Source: Plasmopara viticola
Taxonomy: Eukaryota; Oomycota; Peronosporomycetes; Peronosporales; Peronosporaceae
Direction: 5' to 3'
Length of the DNA stretch: 64,000 bases
Assembly (NCBI GenBank): GCA_001695595.3
Contig: MBPM02000002.1
Span: 930,001 to 994,000, forward strand
Positions within the stretch are counted from its first letter, which is position 1. Each line of letters starts with the position of its first letter. Of this stretch, positions 23,820-35,312 are shown piece after piece. The notes below the pieces were generated by a model. It was not told the origin of the DNA. It made no database searches and worked only from the letters and a program-made list of their open reading frames with translations. The position numbers were made by a program, and so were the translations under genes.

Positions 23820-26800
23820 TTACAGGCTAAAAAGTCTAAGTAAAGTAAAAGACACGAAGTCGAAACTTGTGGTTGATGACCGATAAGTGCGGTTGTGTTG
23901 TGCGCAGTATCCGTGTTTGCCAAGACAAGTCCAGGGCAGTAATAGCGCTTTGTCATGGTGGCTGGTCCAGCGGGGGCCGCGTTGGTTGAACGGTTGGTGG
24001 TTGAGTCGGGGAGAAGTCGATAGTGCCATCAAGTCCAGTAGTTGGCCCCGTTGAAGTCTGGAGTGGCTAAGCGTTTTGAGCAGAAGATCTTGGTAGTAGC
24101 GCTCAACATTAAGTGCCACCACCGCTTTGATTCGGGCTTGAACGTCTATCGGGTTGGCCAGGAGCTCGTGGAAGCGAATTTCGTTCCGATGCATCCATGA
24201 GCAGCGTAAGGTTACAGTCCGCACTATGTGGGAAATCACGAAGAGACTGTAGCCGTACTGGAACTTGGCCGACGGTGTTGGCTCGACGTTGAACCACAGT
24301 ATCGTTTCCCATTCGAGTTTGGTCTAGAACAGCGCTTGGAAGGTGGCAAGCCATTCGATCCAGGTGTTGGTCGCAAACTCGCAGAACAAAAGAGATGTGG
24401 AGCTGTTTCAAGCACGCCGCAGTGGTGGCACAAACACTGAACTCCCTGGAGATGTTGGAGGTGGTAGCCGAGGTATAATGCGTTGTGCTGAATTCTGTAG
24501 AGCAGATCCGAGTAGACGGGCAATACGTGTTTCCCCATCTTGATGTCTCGGCTCCACATTGACTGGGCCGGGCCCCTTTCCACACCAAGGCGAGGAATCG
24601 GCAGGTCTGGGACATGGTAGCTGGATATCGCGGTGCAACGCTTAGCTCAGCTACCTCATAGGTGTCGAAGCCCCACGCGTGAAGTTCTGCGTGGCGTTGG
24701 ACTGCTTGCATCGGTCCGATCGAATATTCGGCGGGTTAATTGAGGAGTCGATCAGCTTTGTCCAAAAAATTGGAACAAGATCGTACGCTGGTAATCCGTC
24801 CCGGTGCAAGGTGGCTGAGAGATTGAGAGAGTCTCGCCGCCGTCACCGGTCGCTCACAAATCTGAAAAGATCTATAGTGTGCAGGATACCGTTGTTGGCG
24901 AGGAGGGTATCCAACCCGAGTGGCCGCGAGGTTCCTGCCAGCGTACGGCCACGGTAGCTGTAGGCGATGTCTGCGTTGTCGAGTATCTGCATTGTGAGTT
25001 TGTCGAACTTGACTTGGAGACGAGTAGCCTTTACTCAAAAGAGAGTGTGCCACGTGAATAGCACAAAGTTCCAGTAAGCCTCTAAAGTTTTCCAGCGGGT
25101 AGAACGTCGGGAGACCGCGTAGACCGGGCTGGCAGTCACGGGTGCGTATAATATGTCAAAATCCTTCCCCCAAGAGCTGCGGCTTGGTCGAAAAGACGGG
25201 TAAAAGGGGCTGCCCACGAGGGAATGGACTTTTCTGGCGGAGTCCGTCCTGTTAAGATTACCTTGCAGAGCATGTGCAGCTGAAGGCTTTGGATCATGTC
25301 GGGGATGGGAGTGAGGCCCAGTCCACCTTTATGCGAGGGAATAAACCGCCAAGTCCTGGGAAGAGCGTTGGAGGCCTTGAACCGGCAAAGAAAGCACGAA
25401 AGTAGCTTCATAAGCTGGTCTTGGAATCCAGTTGAGGAAACGTGACGAAGCCAGCCGAATACCACAGTGTTGCCAGGATAATTTGTTGCAGGATCACCAC
25501 TTGGCCACGCAGCGTGCGTGCCCGATGAAGCCATAGAGAGCACTTGGTTTCCATTTCTGTGAGCAAGTGCTGGAGCCTGTCAGCGTCGCTGAGAGTCGGG
25601 CCGTAAAGTATTCCCAACAGCTTAGCGCGCTTTGTGTTTCCAACCACGATCACTCCCAGCTTGGATAAGGACTGACGTAGGTGCTCGTTCTGAGCTGACC
25701 AAGAGTGAAAGAAAGTATCACTGTCTTGTCCTTGTTGTGCCGCATCCCCGAACCCTTCAGAAGTCTTTCACTTGGCTGAGAAAGAACTTGGTGTGCTTGA
25801 GGTCGGAGAGAAGGCCAGTGCGATCATCGGTGAAACTGATCTCCGATTGCGCCGTATCTCGACTTCGCAAACCTCGACTCCTTTAGTTTCACCCTTAGTA
25901 GGTTCAACAAGGGCTCAATGAAAAGCACAAAAGTGCTGGTGAGACGAGGTCTCCCTGTCGAACCCCGCGCCTAGTTCGAACGGACTTAACGGGCGGCCGT
26001 TGAACATGAGTGATACCTGGGTTCCTGGGAAAAGGACTCGGATCCAGCGCCTGAACGTGTCGCCAAACCCAAAATGCCTCAAGACCATGTCCAGCGCTTC
26101 CCAAACGCCACTATCGAAGGCCTTGGCGAAGTCGAGCAAAATCGCTCCGGCTGGTGACCCTTCCTTGCCGAACAGCTGGGATAAGGCCTCAAACCTTAAG
26201 TGCGCGTAACGAATATCCCGTCCTGGAACAAAACCGTATTGGTCTGAGTGTAGGATCAATCCAGTCGTTGGGCTAGGATCATGGGTCCCAAATTGGCATC
26301 CACATTTGTGAGCTTGATCGGTCGATAGTTGCTAGGGACCTTGCGGTCTCCTTTCTTGTACCAGCTCGCCGCTGGAATTTAGTCATACGGCCAAGGTGGA
26401 GCTGGGCCGCGTAGACTACTTTCGAAACGCGGCTCTAAATAGAAGGTTTGGTCATGTAATACTCGACTGGAAGGCCGTCGGGCCCAGGCGTTTTGCCAGC
26501 CGAAGTATATGATAGCGCCCAGTGGAACTCGTTTGCCGTAAAGGGGCTGTCCAAATAAGCCTGATCCTTTGGCGCCAGTCGAGTCTTGGTATGTTGGAGT
26601 ATCCGGGAGAGCTTGACGCTGTTCCAGTTGGGCTTGACGTGCCCGAACTCCTTGGACGTTGAGCAGTATACGCCAGACCAATACGAAGAGAAGGCTTTGC
26701 AAGTAGGTTCGAGGTCTTCAGCTGTATCCACAGGAATGGGCGTCTTGTGGAGGACCTGGGTGGTCGAAAGAAGTACTTGAAGCAATGCTCAGTTTGCTTG

Positions 26801-27090
26801 AGGTCCGAGGCAAACTTTTGCCTAAACGCATAGTTAGATTGCTCCTCCAGTTTTTCCTTAAGCTTGGCTTTTGTTGCCGTAAGCTGTTCGGAGTAGTCTT
26901 CAACTGGATTGGTAGCCAGGGCATGCTGTAGTGCGTTCACTTTGAGGTGGAAGTCTTCAACAAGTGTCCGTTGGCGCTCGTTTTTAAGCTCCCTAAGAAA
27001 GACCGAATCTTTTCGCTTGTGCTCGTCGAGAAGACAACCGGGATTGTAGGAGTTACTGTTCAGAGAAGACAGGGTAATGAGGCACGAGGA
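23820..27090 (-). mobile_element. 5'-truncated, degraded non-LTR retrotransposon (LINE)
   Basis: Minus-strand fragments in several frames read in order as a LINE second ORF. 26435-26785 carries the start of the reverse transcriptase (SAGKTPGPDGLPVEYY). 25915-26259 has YGFVPGRDIRYAHLRFEAL and LLDFAKAFDS, the first catalytic block. RRGVRQGDLVSPALL lies at about 25915-25990, and the catalytic pair F-T-D-D is at 25823-25834. 25408-25653 and 25136-25543 carry the thumb-like and connecting parts (WRFIPSHKGGLGL). 24236-24583 has the zinc-binding CHHCGVLETAPHLFC. The last frame ends at 23820. Stops and frameshifts are frequent, so it is dead. No endonuclease domain is seen upstream before the UPF0598 gene, consistent with 5' truncation on insertion. 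The exact ends are uncertain. Confidence 0.75.
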
Positions 27091-27200
27091 GTGTTTGTAA
27101 AATGTTAAAGAAAGCGTTTGTCTTTTATTCGCCAGACAATAATTCTACGAAATGTTTGCGCCCAAGTTTACTTCGATACAGTGACGATCTTTCACGCCGC

Positions 27201-27873
27201 TTAATCAATGGCGTGAATGGCAAAGCACTGGCCGCACCACTTAAAGTCACCGATTACAATACTTTTCACGTCGTGTCGGGTATCGATGTCATTCGGGAGA
27301 TAGGGCAAGTTAATGTGTTTACCAAGCTCAACCGCGAGTTGAGATCGCACAAGAGCGACACCCTCCGGTGTTCCGGCTGCGACGTGCTTGGTTTCTACGT
27401 CATGATATAGTCTACCAGTCGAGAGAGAGACACGCAGCGTGTCTGGTAGAAAGGGCATGGTGAGCGCTCCACCACCAAACCCAAGCTTCCACTCGCCATT
27501 AACATCATCCCGACGTAGGTCTTCAAACACGAACGGGCGGTCCGCGCACTTGATAAAATTCATCTCCTTGCCACAGGGTGACCGATAAGCATACTCTAGA
27601 AGCTCTTCCTCTTCCTTCCCTTTGCACTGTAAAATGTTATTAGGTCGCACCTGAGAAAAGAAAAACCGCAAGAATTTGGCGCTCTTGAGTGACGTCGCAA
27701 TATTCTTCGGACGTGTGTCTTCTAGGAACAGACGGCCCTGCTTCATACAAGTAGCAAACTTTCTTCACTTCACTGGACGTACTTTATTTCTATAAGTGTG
27801 CTGACGCACCTGCAAATCGATATAGTAAAAGTAACGGTGTTTCTGGCTGTGTTGATCGTAGAACTCTTGACTT
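27201..27873 (-). CDS. UPF0598 family protein, spliced
   Basis: The main exon (27201-27737) encodes the conserved core of the UPF0598 (DUF4505) family: GRLFLEDTRPKNIATSLK, then FLRFFFSQVRPN, SPCGKEMNFIKCADRPFVF, LGFGGGALTMPF and GVALVRSQLAVEL. Upstream on the same strand lies an exon ending at 27810 whose last residues are HRYFYYIDLQ. This fits the family's block just before the G-x-LFL motif. The two are separated by a 72-bp intron, 27738-27809, with GTGCGT donor and CAG acceptor in phase 0, so the ATG at 27746 is inside the intron and is not the real start. The first exon is open only back to about 27873 before a stop, so a further upstream exon or a frameshift is needed. The human relative is C8orf82. 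The function is unknown, with a mitochondrial location suggested for the family. Confidence 0.75.
27738..27809 (-). other. intron in UPF0598 gene
   Basis: 72 bp, GTGCGT...GCAG on the minus strand, joining the YYIDLQ codons to the GRLFLED codons in phase 0. Confidence 0.65.
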
Positions 27874-28080
27874 CAAGTCGCAGCAAGAACAATAGAATGT
27901 TCAGTAACATGAAATGAAGGCCAGTGCTGCCAGCACACTACCTCTTGATGTCCTTCAACTGCTTCAATTCCAGATACTTGTCCATATCAGCCGTACAAAA
28001 CCCTCGCAGCTCATTGAAAGCACGTCGCCATTGCCGATGCACACGCAAGCTGCTTACCGCCATACTAAAGGCCTAATCCT

Positions 28081-29024
28081 TTGGTCCTCGCAAAAGTGAC
28101 CCGTTTAGTGACGTCGAAACGGCACATCAACATGGGGTCAACTGGCAAGAACTGGGACTCGATTGCGCCACCTTCCTTCTGCTATAATCGACGTATACAT
28201 ACGTGCCAAAGTAACGCTTTGAAAAACGCGGCTCGATCAGATCAGGACAGGCTCTCTATTTCCAGCGAAAAGAAAGAAAGTCGACGGGATGACATTGGAG
28301 GCTTGACGAGTCGCGTACCTGTACCTTTGGTCGCTAGACCGCCTCCAGGGCTACAGCCGGACCGAAAAGTTCTCGCAGAGCATTCCATATTGATGGCGGC
28401 ACGCACTCAAAACGCCCTTTTTGATGCGCATGAGCTCGATGGTGAGACAATGAACATGACGCTATGGCTCCAGGCGCACGCCGTGCCGCTGAAGTTGCGA
28501 CGTCAAGTTTTGGCTCACTTGGATTCAATTTACCTTCAAATGACGTTTTGTCGCAAGCAACTATTGCATGGATGGAAGCTACTGCATCCACCGTTCTATC
28601 AGCCTAATATCGACTCTTTCGAGCGCATGCTTCGTTTCTTTGAACGATCGGTGCAACTGCTGACGTCGGCAATTGAGGATTGCAAAAGTAAGATCTCAAG
28701 CACTGAAGCTCTTGCAGCTTGCAAATATATCCAGCTTTGGATGCGTCGACTGCTCGCAAAGGTGCGCTTTGGCTTGTGAAGGCAAGTTACTTTATTTATT
28801 CTTCTGTGACACTTGGCAGCGAGGATTCTACACGAAAGTCATTGAGCTATCATTTCACCACCGAGGTCTTGTGTCAGGCATGTTCGACTCAATTAAAGGC
28901 AAATCGAAGCTTACAGCTCATCGACAGAATCAAAGTATCATTCTTGAATACCCGCGCTCGGACCACAAGTGGGACACTTTTAAAAGGTAATAGAAGTAAG
29001 AAAGCAAAAGAAAGAAGAGATTAG
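28081..29024 (+). CDS. unrecognised conserved-looking spliced gene
   Basis: A plus frame from 28081 is open to 28779 and contains RVPVPLVARPPPGLQPDRKV followed by a helical part (LRRQVLAHLDSIYLQMTFCR, FYQPNIDSFERMLRFFERSV). At 28762 a good donor (AAG|GTGCGC) precedes a pyrimidine-rich stretch with acceptors CAG at 28817-28819 and GAG at 28821-28823. The second joins in phase 0 to a frame ending at 29024 that carries VLCQACSTQLKANRSLQLID and a basic tail, SKKAKERRD. The C-x-x-C suggests a half zinc-binding site. A coding-like piece upstream (27914-28097, LPLDVLQLLQFQILVHISRT) may be an earlier exon, so the true start is unsure. It is divergent from UPF0598 with about 200 bp between. I do not recognise the family. 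Confidence 0.5.
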
Positions 29025-30020
29025 ATTACGAACATACAACTGATACGATAAGCGGCGAGGCTACACATTTCATTAACGCATAACAAATCCTCCCAAGCTA
29101 ATCTTTCATTGACGAATCGTCACACACTTCTTTTTGCGTCGGTCTTTTTTTACGAGAGTGGGAAGAGCAAAAACTGCCTCATTTCTTATGACAATTTTGT
29201 CTCTAAGACAGCCTTAGCGAATTATTGTATTCGGCATAACGAGTAAGACGAAAATTCGCTCGCTGCAACATTCTTTGATCACCACAAACCGTCTTCATAC
29301 ACGAGAGTTCTACTCGAACGTGCATTCGCGTATTCGCAGCTCCCTCGAGTATTAGCAAGGCCTGTTTGCCCTGAAGGTGAGTCCTAAACATCAATTGTCA
29401 CGTTCTATCATGTAAGAATAACTAGTGCAGACATCGAGTAGATCGAGTCGAAATAGTTGCTGGATATGCTTAAAGATTGAAGAATTGCACAGCAACATAC
29501 ATTTTTTACCATAATGCGAGGATGTGGCGGCGTCGACCAGGACTCAGCAAACAACTTAATAGTTGCGTAAGCTTGAAACCGCTTTTTCGCTCTTCGCCGC
29601 CATATCGTGGTACGTCACCAACACACTTGTTCAAAGTTCGGGCGCTGGGAGCGATGCGCAGAGGTCGCTAATAGCTCTCAAACGCTTCAAGAGTAGCGAG
29701 ATGTTTCCGCCGTACTTAAAAGCGTGAAACGCGTTTCTTGAGCGTAAGCTATTAGATATAACCTTGCCAAACGACTTTGGCAAAGAAGCGCAGACATTTT
29801 GTACAATCTTGTCCAGAGATCATTTTGCTATTTCATATAAAGATCGAATCAGTCATTAACGTTTTAATGGTAGTGGAACGGAGCACAGCCTCTGCCCTAA
29901 GCACAATCAAAGTTGAAGAGGGCATCGAATTTTGTGACTTCACAGAAGTCTCAGTAAACATCAACTCACGCATTATTCCCGCGGTCAGGGACGGCAATGT
30001 CCCCCATCGAGATAAAAGCG
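29025..30020. other. intergenic with one coding-like stretch
   Basis: No gene can be named. A plus frame at 29777-30040 reads like protein (TASALSTIKVEEGIEFCDFT, IIPAVRDGNVPHRDK) and runs into the tandem repeat, which ends it. It may be the end of a decayed gene. Confidence 0.3.
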
Positions 30021-30168
30021 CAAAAGGATCGTTCTTGTAAACTTGGAAGCCTACGTCGAAAGGCGAGCAAAAGGATCGTTCTTGTTAACTTCGAAGCCTA
30101 CGTTGAAAGGCGAGCAAAAGGATCGTTTTTGTTAACTTCGAAGCTTACGTCGAAAGGCGAGCAAAAGG
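30021..30168 (+). repeat. 47-bp tandem repeat, three units
   Basis: Units begin CAAAAGGATCGTT at 30021, 30068 and 30115, with the start of a fourth at 30162. They differ at only a few bases. Because 47 is not a multiple of three, the reading frame changes with each unit, so this is unlikely to be a coding repeat. Confidence 0.8.
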
Positions 30169-30702
30169 AAAATCATAATCAGGAAAGATATAAAAAAGGT
30201 TTACAACTTGTGAAGAGCTGGGTGGTGTCCATGACCTGATCGTTCTTGCTGAGATTGAACCACAAAGGCGCACCGACGCCAGTAATGAGAAGATTCACCA
30301 TCCACGAGGATGTTTTTGCTCATTTCGAACCAGAACCAAATTGACCTTTAGGGCTTAACAAACTCGACACTCGTTGTCATAGAAGCTGTCCGCAGATTTC
30401 TTTCGAGAATTTTTGATTGTTAGAGTCTTTTACGTGTGATTTTTGGACATAGTTGACTATTAAACCCCATACTAAAATAATAAGAAAAAGGTGCTTTTAA
30501 AAATCATGACCAGCAAGCGCTAAACACAATCAGCAATGTTATTGCAGGCAGACCAAGCGAAGATGATGCTACTGAGCTGTTGATGGGATATGCAAATGAG
30601 ATATGCGTACGTTATACAAGGAGTGACACTAGAAGCACGGCGTTATGAGGCAAGGTCGAGCTCAAAAAAATGCAGACCATTGCGTCTTTATAATTGATTT
30701 AT
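30169..30702. other. intergenic
   Basis: No feature recognised; AT-rich spacer between the tandem repeat and the retroposed copy. Confidence 0.4.
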
Positions 30703-30714
30703 ATTGTAACTATG

Positions 30715-31042
30715 TTTTCGGAAAAGGTTGGGGTGACGCCCTCCTTCCAAGCGCGGGGGCTAAATGCTCGCGCGCTTCGGTCAGGTGCTCTCGGGCATCT
30801 GCAGGTCTCTAACGAGTCTCACCCTCGACGCGACGGTCTCCAGCACCAGGGCGCCACCTGGGCTCTTACCAAGTCCGAAGTACACAAAATAATGGAAGAC
30901 CCTCACGGCCTCGGTACTGGCTGCACTGCCCGCCGAACGAGACTCGACGTATGCGGACACCACTCTATGCCGTGGACTAGCCATAGAGCCTAGCACGTGC
31001 ATAACTTGGCAACGCGATAACGTAATACAATACAACAATACA
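30715..31042 (+). mobile_element. short retroposed element, copy 1 (longest)
   Basis: The first of three near-identical copies in the window. It is flanked by a 12-bp direct repeat, ATTGTAACTATG, at 30703-30714 and 31043-31054. The core starts CCAAGCGCGGGGGCTAAATG and the right end is an (ATACA)-type tail. This copy has about 30 bp at the left that the others lack. The tail, long target duplication and variable left end point to LINE-type target-primed insertion. It could be a SINE or a short LINE 3' piece. No clear tRNA-type promoter boxes were found. Low divergence among copies suggests recent activity. Confidence 0.7.
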
Positions 31043-31206
31043 ATTGTAACTATGACAATTTTTGTGTAGTAAAATTGGAAATCGTATTATGAACGCAGTA
31101 ACTTGCTTTTTACTGGCTTGACAGAATTAATCTCTATAGAGTAGTCTATAACTTTTCGCAAAGAATAGTCTAAAACTTTTTGCAGACTTTTTTTTCGCTA
31201 TTATCA

Positions 31207-31232
31207 GATGCTTGTGCTATAGCACAAGCATC
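31207..31232. repeat. perfect 26-bp palindrome
   Basis: GATGCTTGTGCTA and its exact complement meet with no loop. It lies 44 bp beyond the stop of the CRN relic, in its 3' flank, and could form a cruciform or an RNA hairpin. Confidence 0.7.
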
Positions 31233-31275
31233 AAAAGCATGAAAAGCTAGCAACGGGACAATAAAGACGCAATTC

Positions 31276-33151
31276 TCAGTCGCATTCAACGAACACGTCT
31301 AATTCAACAATATATTGTTGGACGGTAGCACAAGTTCCTGGCTTCTTGGTGATTGAATCATTCTGCGTTCGAGTCGTTTGCTTCTTAAAAATATGCGCCA
31401 AGTGGCTTGGAGTAACGAAAGCGAGGTAGAAGTGATCGGTATTAATACCAACGGCATTCAACCATTCTAAAAACGTATTTAATGGTGCAGCGTTAATTCC
31501 ATGGTTTTGATCGATTGTCATTTGCAAGCCAATACAGTCGTTACCGTTGATGACAAATGCATCCAGTGCACTAAATACTCTAAACATCGGCCGATAGTAG
31601 GTGCACTTTGTGAGGACTTCAATGTCTTCAAGTGAGGAAAAACGTTTCGTTGGCATTTCGTTCAAAGCAATATCGTATTTTCTTCCCGAACATAGCGGAC
31701 GTAATCGCAGCGTGCGCCGCGTGGGCAAGCTAAACCATTTATGGCACAGCATTTCGTATAATTTGCCTTGAATCGCAGCTGTATACTCCGAGTCGGCGTT
31801 AGCTTGTGCTATAGCAGATTTCGACACTTTTTGAATATCGTCCTTGGACACCTTGGTAACGATTTTTTCTGCAACATACTCGGACATAAAATCCAAGCAA
31901 AATTCCGCTCGATAATTTTTTGAAGAGGGAGTCATCTTGAGGACGCGATCGCAGGGGCTGCCATCCTTTACAATCTCATTGATGTTGACAAATTTGACAA
32001 TATCCAATGCGCTGAATGCATCAATTGCCTTGTGCAGACCAAATTCGTTTTCGCGTTCGGTTACAGTAAATATGAATCTTGGAATTCCACCAAATTTGTG
32101 ATATCTCGAATTCATAACGTCTTTCTCCACTCTGAAGCGCTTATCAAAAAGGGAGTTGTAATCTTGCAGCTCTCCAAACGTCCACACTGGCAAGATATAC
32201 TTAAACGAGTTAGCTTTTGCGTAGTTGTTCATATCAACTAGTCCAGAAGAAGCAAATAGAATTGAGACTCCTCGCCAACCAGTAAATTTTGTTGATGTTC
32301 CATCGATAAGCCGAAGCACGCGTTGCTGCTGTTTTAGAGTGCATCCTGCTTTTAGGTCCAATTCAACAAACTCCTTGGTTTCCAAATTATACTTGTGATA
32401 CACATTATCAAATTTAGGTCTGAATTAAACGTTGGAAGCTTCTTGACTTCCACTTGGTGTCCTAACACAAGCTGATAAATGCACCAAAGGTAGAAACGAC
32501 TTTTCCCGGTACCAGAATTTCCCGTCACAATCATATTAGCATCCGATCCTTCTTAAAAAAATAGCTTCGTCGTATTCATTAACTCTGCAAACATCACACG
32601 ATAAGCGTCTCGTTCCATAATTTTCGAGTACTTCTCCATGGGATGTTCCAACGGCGAAAATTAGTCATATTAAAATACCTGATATATTGGTTGGTTTTGT
32701 CTTTCTCCAAATTATGTTTTTTTTGTTAAATTGAGGAACCATCGTCGATAAACCAGGCATCTTCTCGATTTCGTTTGCCTAAAACCTTTGCCTCCGCAAT
32801 CACTACCAGCACGTGAACAGGAGCCGTTTTCGTTGTCACGTCTTTCTTCGTGACTCGAAACCGCACGTCTACCTCCGATTAACCAACCGAGTTTAAAGGT
32901 GCTTCTGCAACGTCTAGTAGCTTAAATTGTCTTGTGTCTCTCACATCTTTCACCACAACTTTCTCCGTCAGCCACGCGCCGTCGCCGCTCTCGCTCAAAA
33001 AGAGCTGCAGTTTGTCTGCTTCGCACTGATTCGTATCAGGCTTTTCCTCCTTGACGAGCTTCTTTAAGTATCCCACCGACTTCTTCTCATCAATGTTCAC
33101 AGAAAAAGAATTTCTCGCTAAACCAACGATCGCACACGAAAGATTCACCAT
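31276..33151 (-). pseudogene. broken Crinkler (CRN) effector with P-loop and nuclease-like C-terminus
   Basis: The N-terminal frame from the ATG at 33151 encodes a ubiquitin-like header with LQLFLSESGDGAWLTE, the equivalent of the LFLAK block. A TAA interrupts it at 32879-32881. The same frame then runs on to VHVLVVIAEAK (the HVL-type motif closing the CRN header) and stops again at 32726-32728. A second frame (32352-32534) carries a Walker A motif, GNSGTGKS. A third frame (31276-32403, 375 codons) holds the rest, including ALDAFVINGNDCIGLQMTID and FYLAFVTP. These resemble the REase-type nuclease end of NTPase-nuclease Crinklers. No signal peptide is evident. CRN proteins are delivered into host plant cells and many act in the nucleus. 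With at least three stops and two frame changes this copy cannot make the full protein. Confidence 0.78.
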
Positions 33152-34660
33152 CTTTCTTTGAGCCGGTGGATTCTGAAATGGTTTGTGCGTTTTTGTCTAA
33201 GCGAAAATGCAAGTTGGTAATCATAATTAATTACCAAGATAAATTGTTGCGCTTGACGAAGTTAAAGCGATTTCTACTCCATGCATGTATGTGCGGAACA
33301 AGTTTCTTAGCGGCCATTTCATATAGCCGAGCTTTTATGATAAAGGCTAATTTTCCTTCAACAAGTGCCTAGTAAGAAAAGTCACTTCCTATCAAAAGGC
33401 TTAGAATAAACGCTTAATTGCCGAAGAAATATAGTGTGAATCGATGGATGATAACTTAGCCCTCAAAGTGTAATTTATTGCATACACCAAGAATAGTGAG
33501 TATTTGCCCGGAAGATCGTTCATTTTTGTGTATGCCTCCTACGTATGGTGCTGTGTGATCCGTCACATTAGACGGTCAATTTAAAATTTGCAGGCCTCGG
33601 TAGCCCCGGCAGTAGCGTCTGATGCGGGTTTAGCCGGCGAAGCTAAAATGTTTACATATGAGAGGAAATTTGCAATAAGTTTTTTTTTTCTTAAAATTAT
33701 TGAGTTAGATGGCTACTAGGTACGCAAAAGGATACGGACGGGTGGTGGTGATGAAATAAAGTCTTACTTGGTTAAAGCCATGTACCATTTACATCGCTTG
33801 ACATTCACACCTAGATGCTCGTATGAACGAACGTCGGTCAGTTCCAAGTGAGAGCTTAGGCATAAAAACTTATTTGCTTGATAATTAGACTCCCTTAAAA
33901 CCAATTACCAACTCAGTAAACCTTATATATTTTAAATTGAAGAGCACCTGCTGTGATCCATATCAGCAAAATAGTCATTTACACCTTAAAAAGGGGCCCT
34001 TTGCAAACGATCGGGTCATTTGTAGCACCTTGGAATCGATGAAGGGTTGTATTTTACGATCTACTGACGGGGGCTATGCTGCCTGCAATCAGTGTACCGT
34101 TCCTGTTTTGCGAACCCATCGTTCCTGGTTGCAGACCATTGTTGTGCAAGTTTTACGCATCTAAACATTTTTCAAGTGCAATCGTTTGAACGGCGTCGGT
34201 GCCCTTCATTCGAGCCACTTCAAGCAACCTTGTCGAAAAGATAGATAATAGCCGTAATGGGGCCGACTTGACGTGAATATAAATTGCAGGATGCGTGTCG
34301 ATTAGTCGCCAATAATAATGCTAGAGGCCTTACATTATGAAAGTCGAGCATTTTTGCTTTGGAAAATTAAAAACGTAGCACTGACAAAGATAGCAATGAC
34401 CTTGATAAGGACACGGTAAACGACCACGTATTCCTTGGTCACAGCAGTATGATTACCTTAGTACGTCAAACTTCAGCTTTAGTCCAGAAAGTGAATGTGC
34501 TATAGGAGTATTAGATAATTAATGAATGTCAACTTCTTTTTTAATAAAACTCTACATTGTGGAAAAAACGGTGTTTTCATAGACAAAAGCATCACAAAAC
34601 ACGAGCACCTTTTGTTGTGCGTTTCATCAATGAGCGGTACCACGGAAACGCCGCCGGATA
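33152..34660. other. intergenic
   Basis: AT-rich, no supported gene. The first part is the upstream region of the CRN relic; the rest leads to the copia insertion site. Confidence 0.45.
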
Positions 34661-34665
34661 TTGCT

Positions 34666-34811
34666 TGTTAAAATTACACCGCTGAATGCATGTCGAACAG
34701 GTGAATGGCTTCACAGTATTTACAAGTACGTTACAGTTAGTAATTACATATGGTAGCCGTTCATTGGTGAAGATGAATATATCCACTTCGATTTTTACTT
34801 TCTTCTCAACA
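34666..34811 (+). repeat. 5' LTR of copia element
   Basis: 146 bp, starts TGTTAAAATTACACCGCTGA and ends TCTCAACA. Confidence 0.9.
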
Positions 34812-34853
34812 GGTTAACAGCCGCAACAAGCTCGAGCAACGTTCTCGCCCAAT

Positions 34854-35312
34854 ATGAAAAAGCGCACCGAAGTCCTCCTAGGAAGTGGTAACTATTACCT
34901 TTGGGAGTTTAACATGAGGATGACCCTGGGGCGGAAGGGTCTCCTGGGACACATCATGGCCGATAAGGAAGAGAAGGACGTCACGGAGGCGTGGCTGGTT
35001 AATGATGCCAAGGCGCGAGGCATTATTGCTCAAGGCGTTGAGATCCAGCACCAGACCAACTTTCGGTTGGCTACGCGTGCTATGGAGGCGTGGGGAACCC
35101 TCCGCGATTTCTACAATCGCTCGACTCTTCACAATCGTGTTGTGATGACTCGTCGACTACATGAGTTCAAGATGGAAAGTGGAACAAGCATGGCAGAGCA
35201 TCTGGACTCTTTTGACGAGCTAGTAGTGGGACTACAGACTACGGGAGAGCAAATTGATGAGTCACGCCAGCTGGTGGTACTTCTCAGCAGCTACCTTCGA
35301 AGTACGACTTGA
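34854..35312 (+). pseudogene. gag: copia gag (N-terminal part)
   Basis: The frame begins at an ATG 42 bp after the 5' LTR and encodes a typical copia gag core: LLGSGNYYLWEFNMRMTL at the start (the W-x-F/M pattern of the family), then MEAWGTLRDFYN and LHEFKMESGTSMAEHLDSFD. It leaves the frame near 35300, where the coding sense continues in the frame beginning 35309. The frame change removes the link to the zinc knuckle and pol. The protein would otherwise form the virus-like particle shell. Confidence 0.85.

Noticed and set aside
24109..24711. A 200-codon minus frame with many Cys and Arg
   Set aside because: It overlaps the zinc-binding end of the LINE in other frames and has no family features of its own; part is out-of-frame LINE sequence.
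32032..32241. Plus-strand frame inside the CRN relic
   Set aside because: Antisense to the well-supported minus-strand coding sequence.
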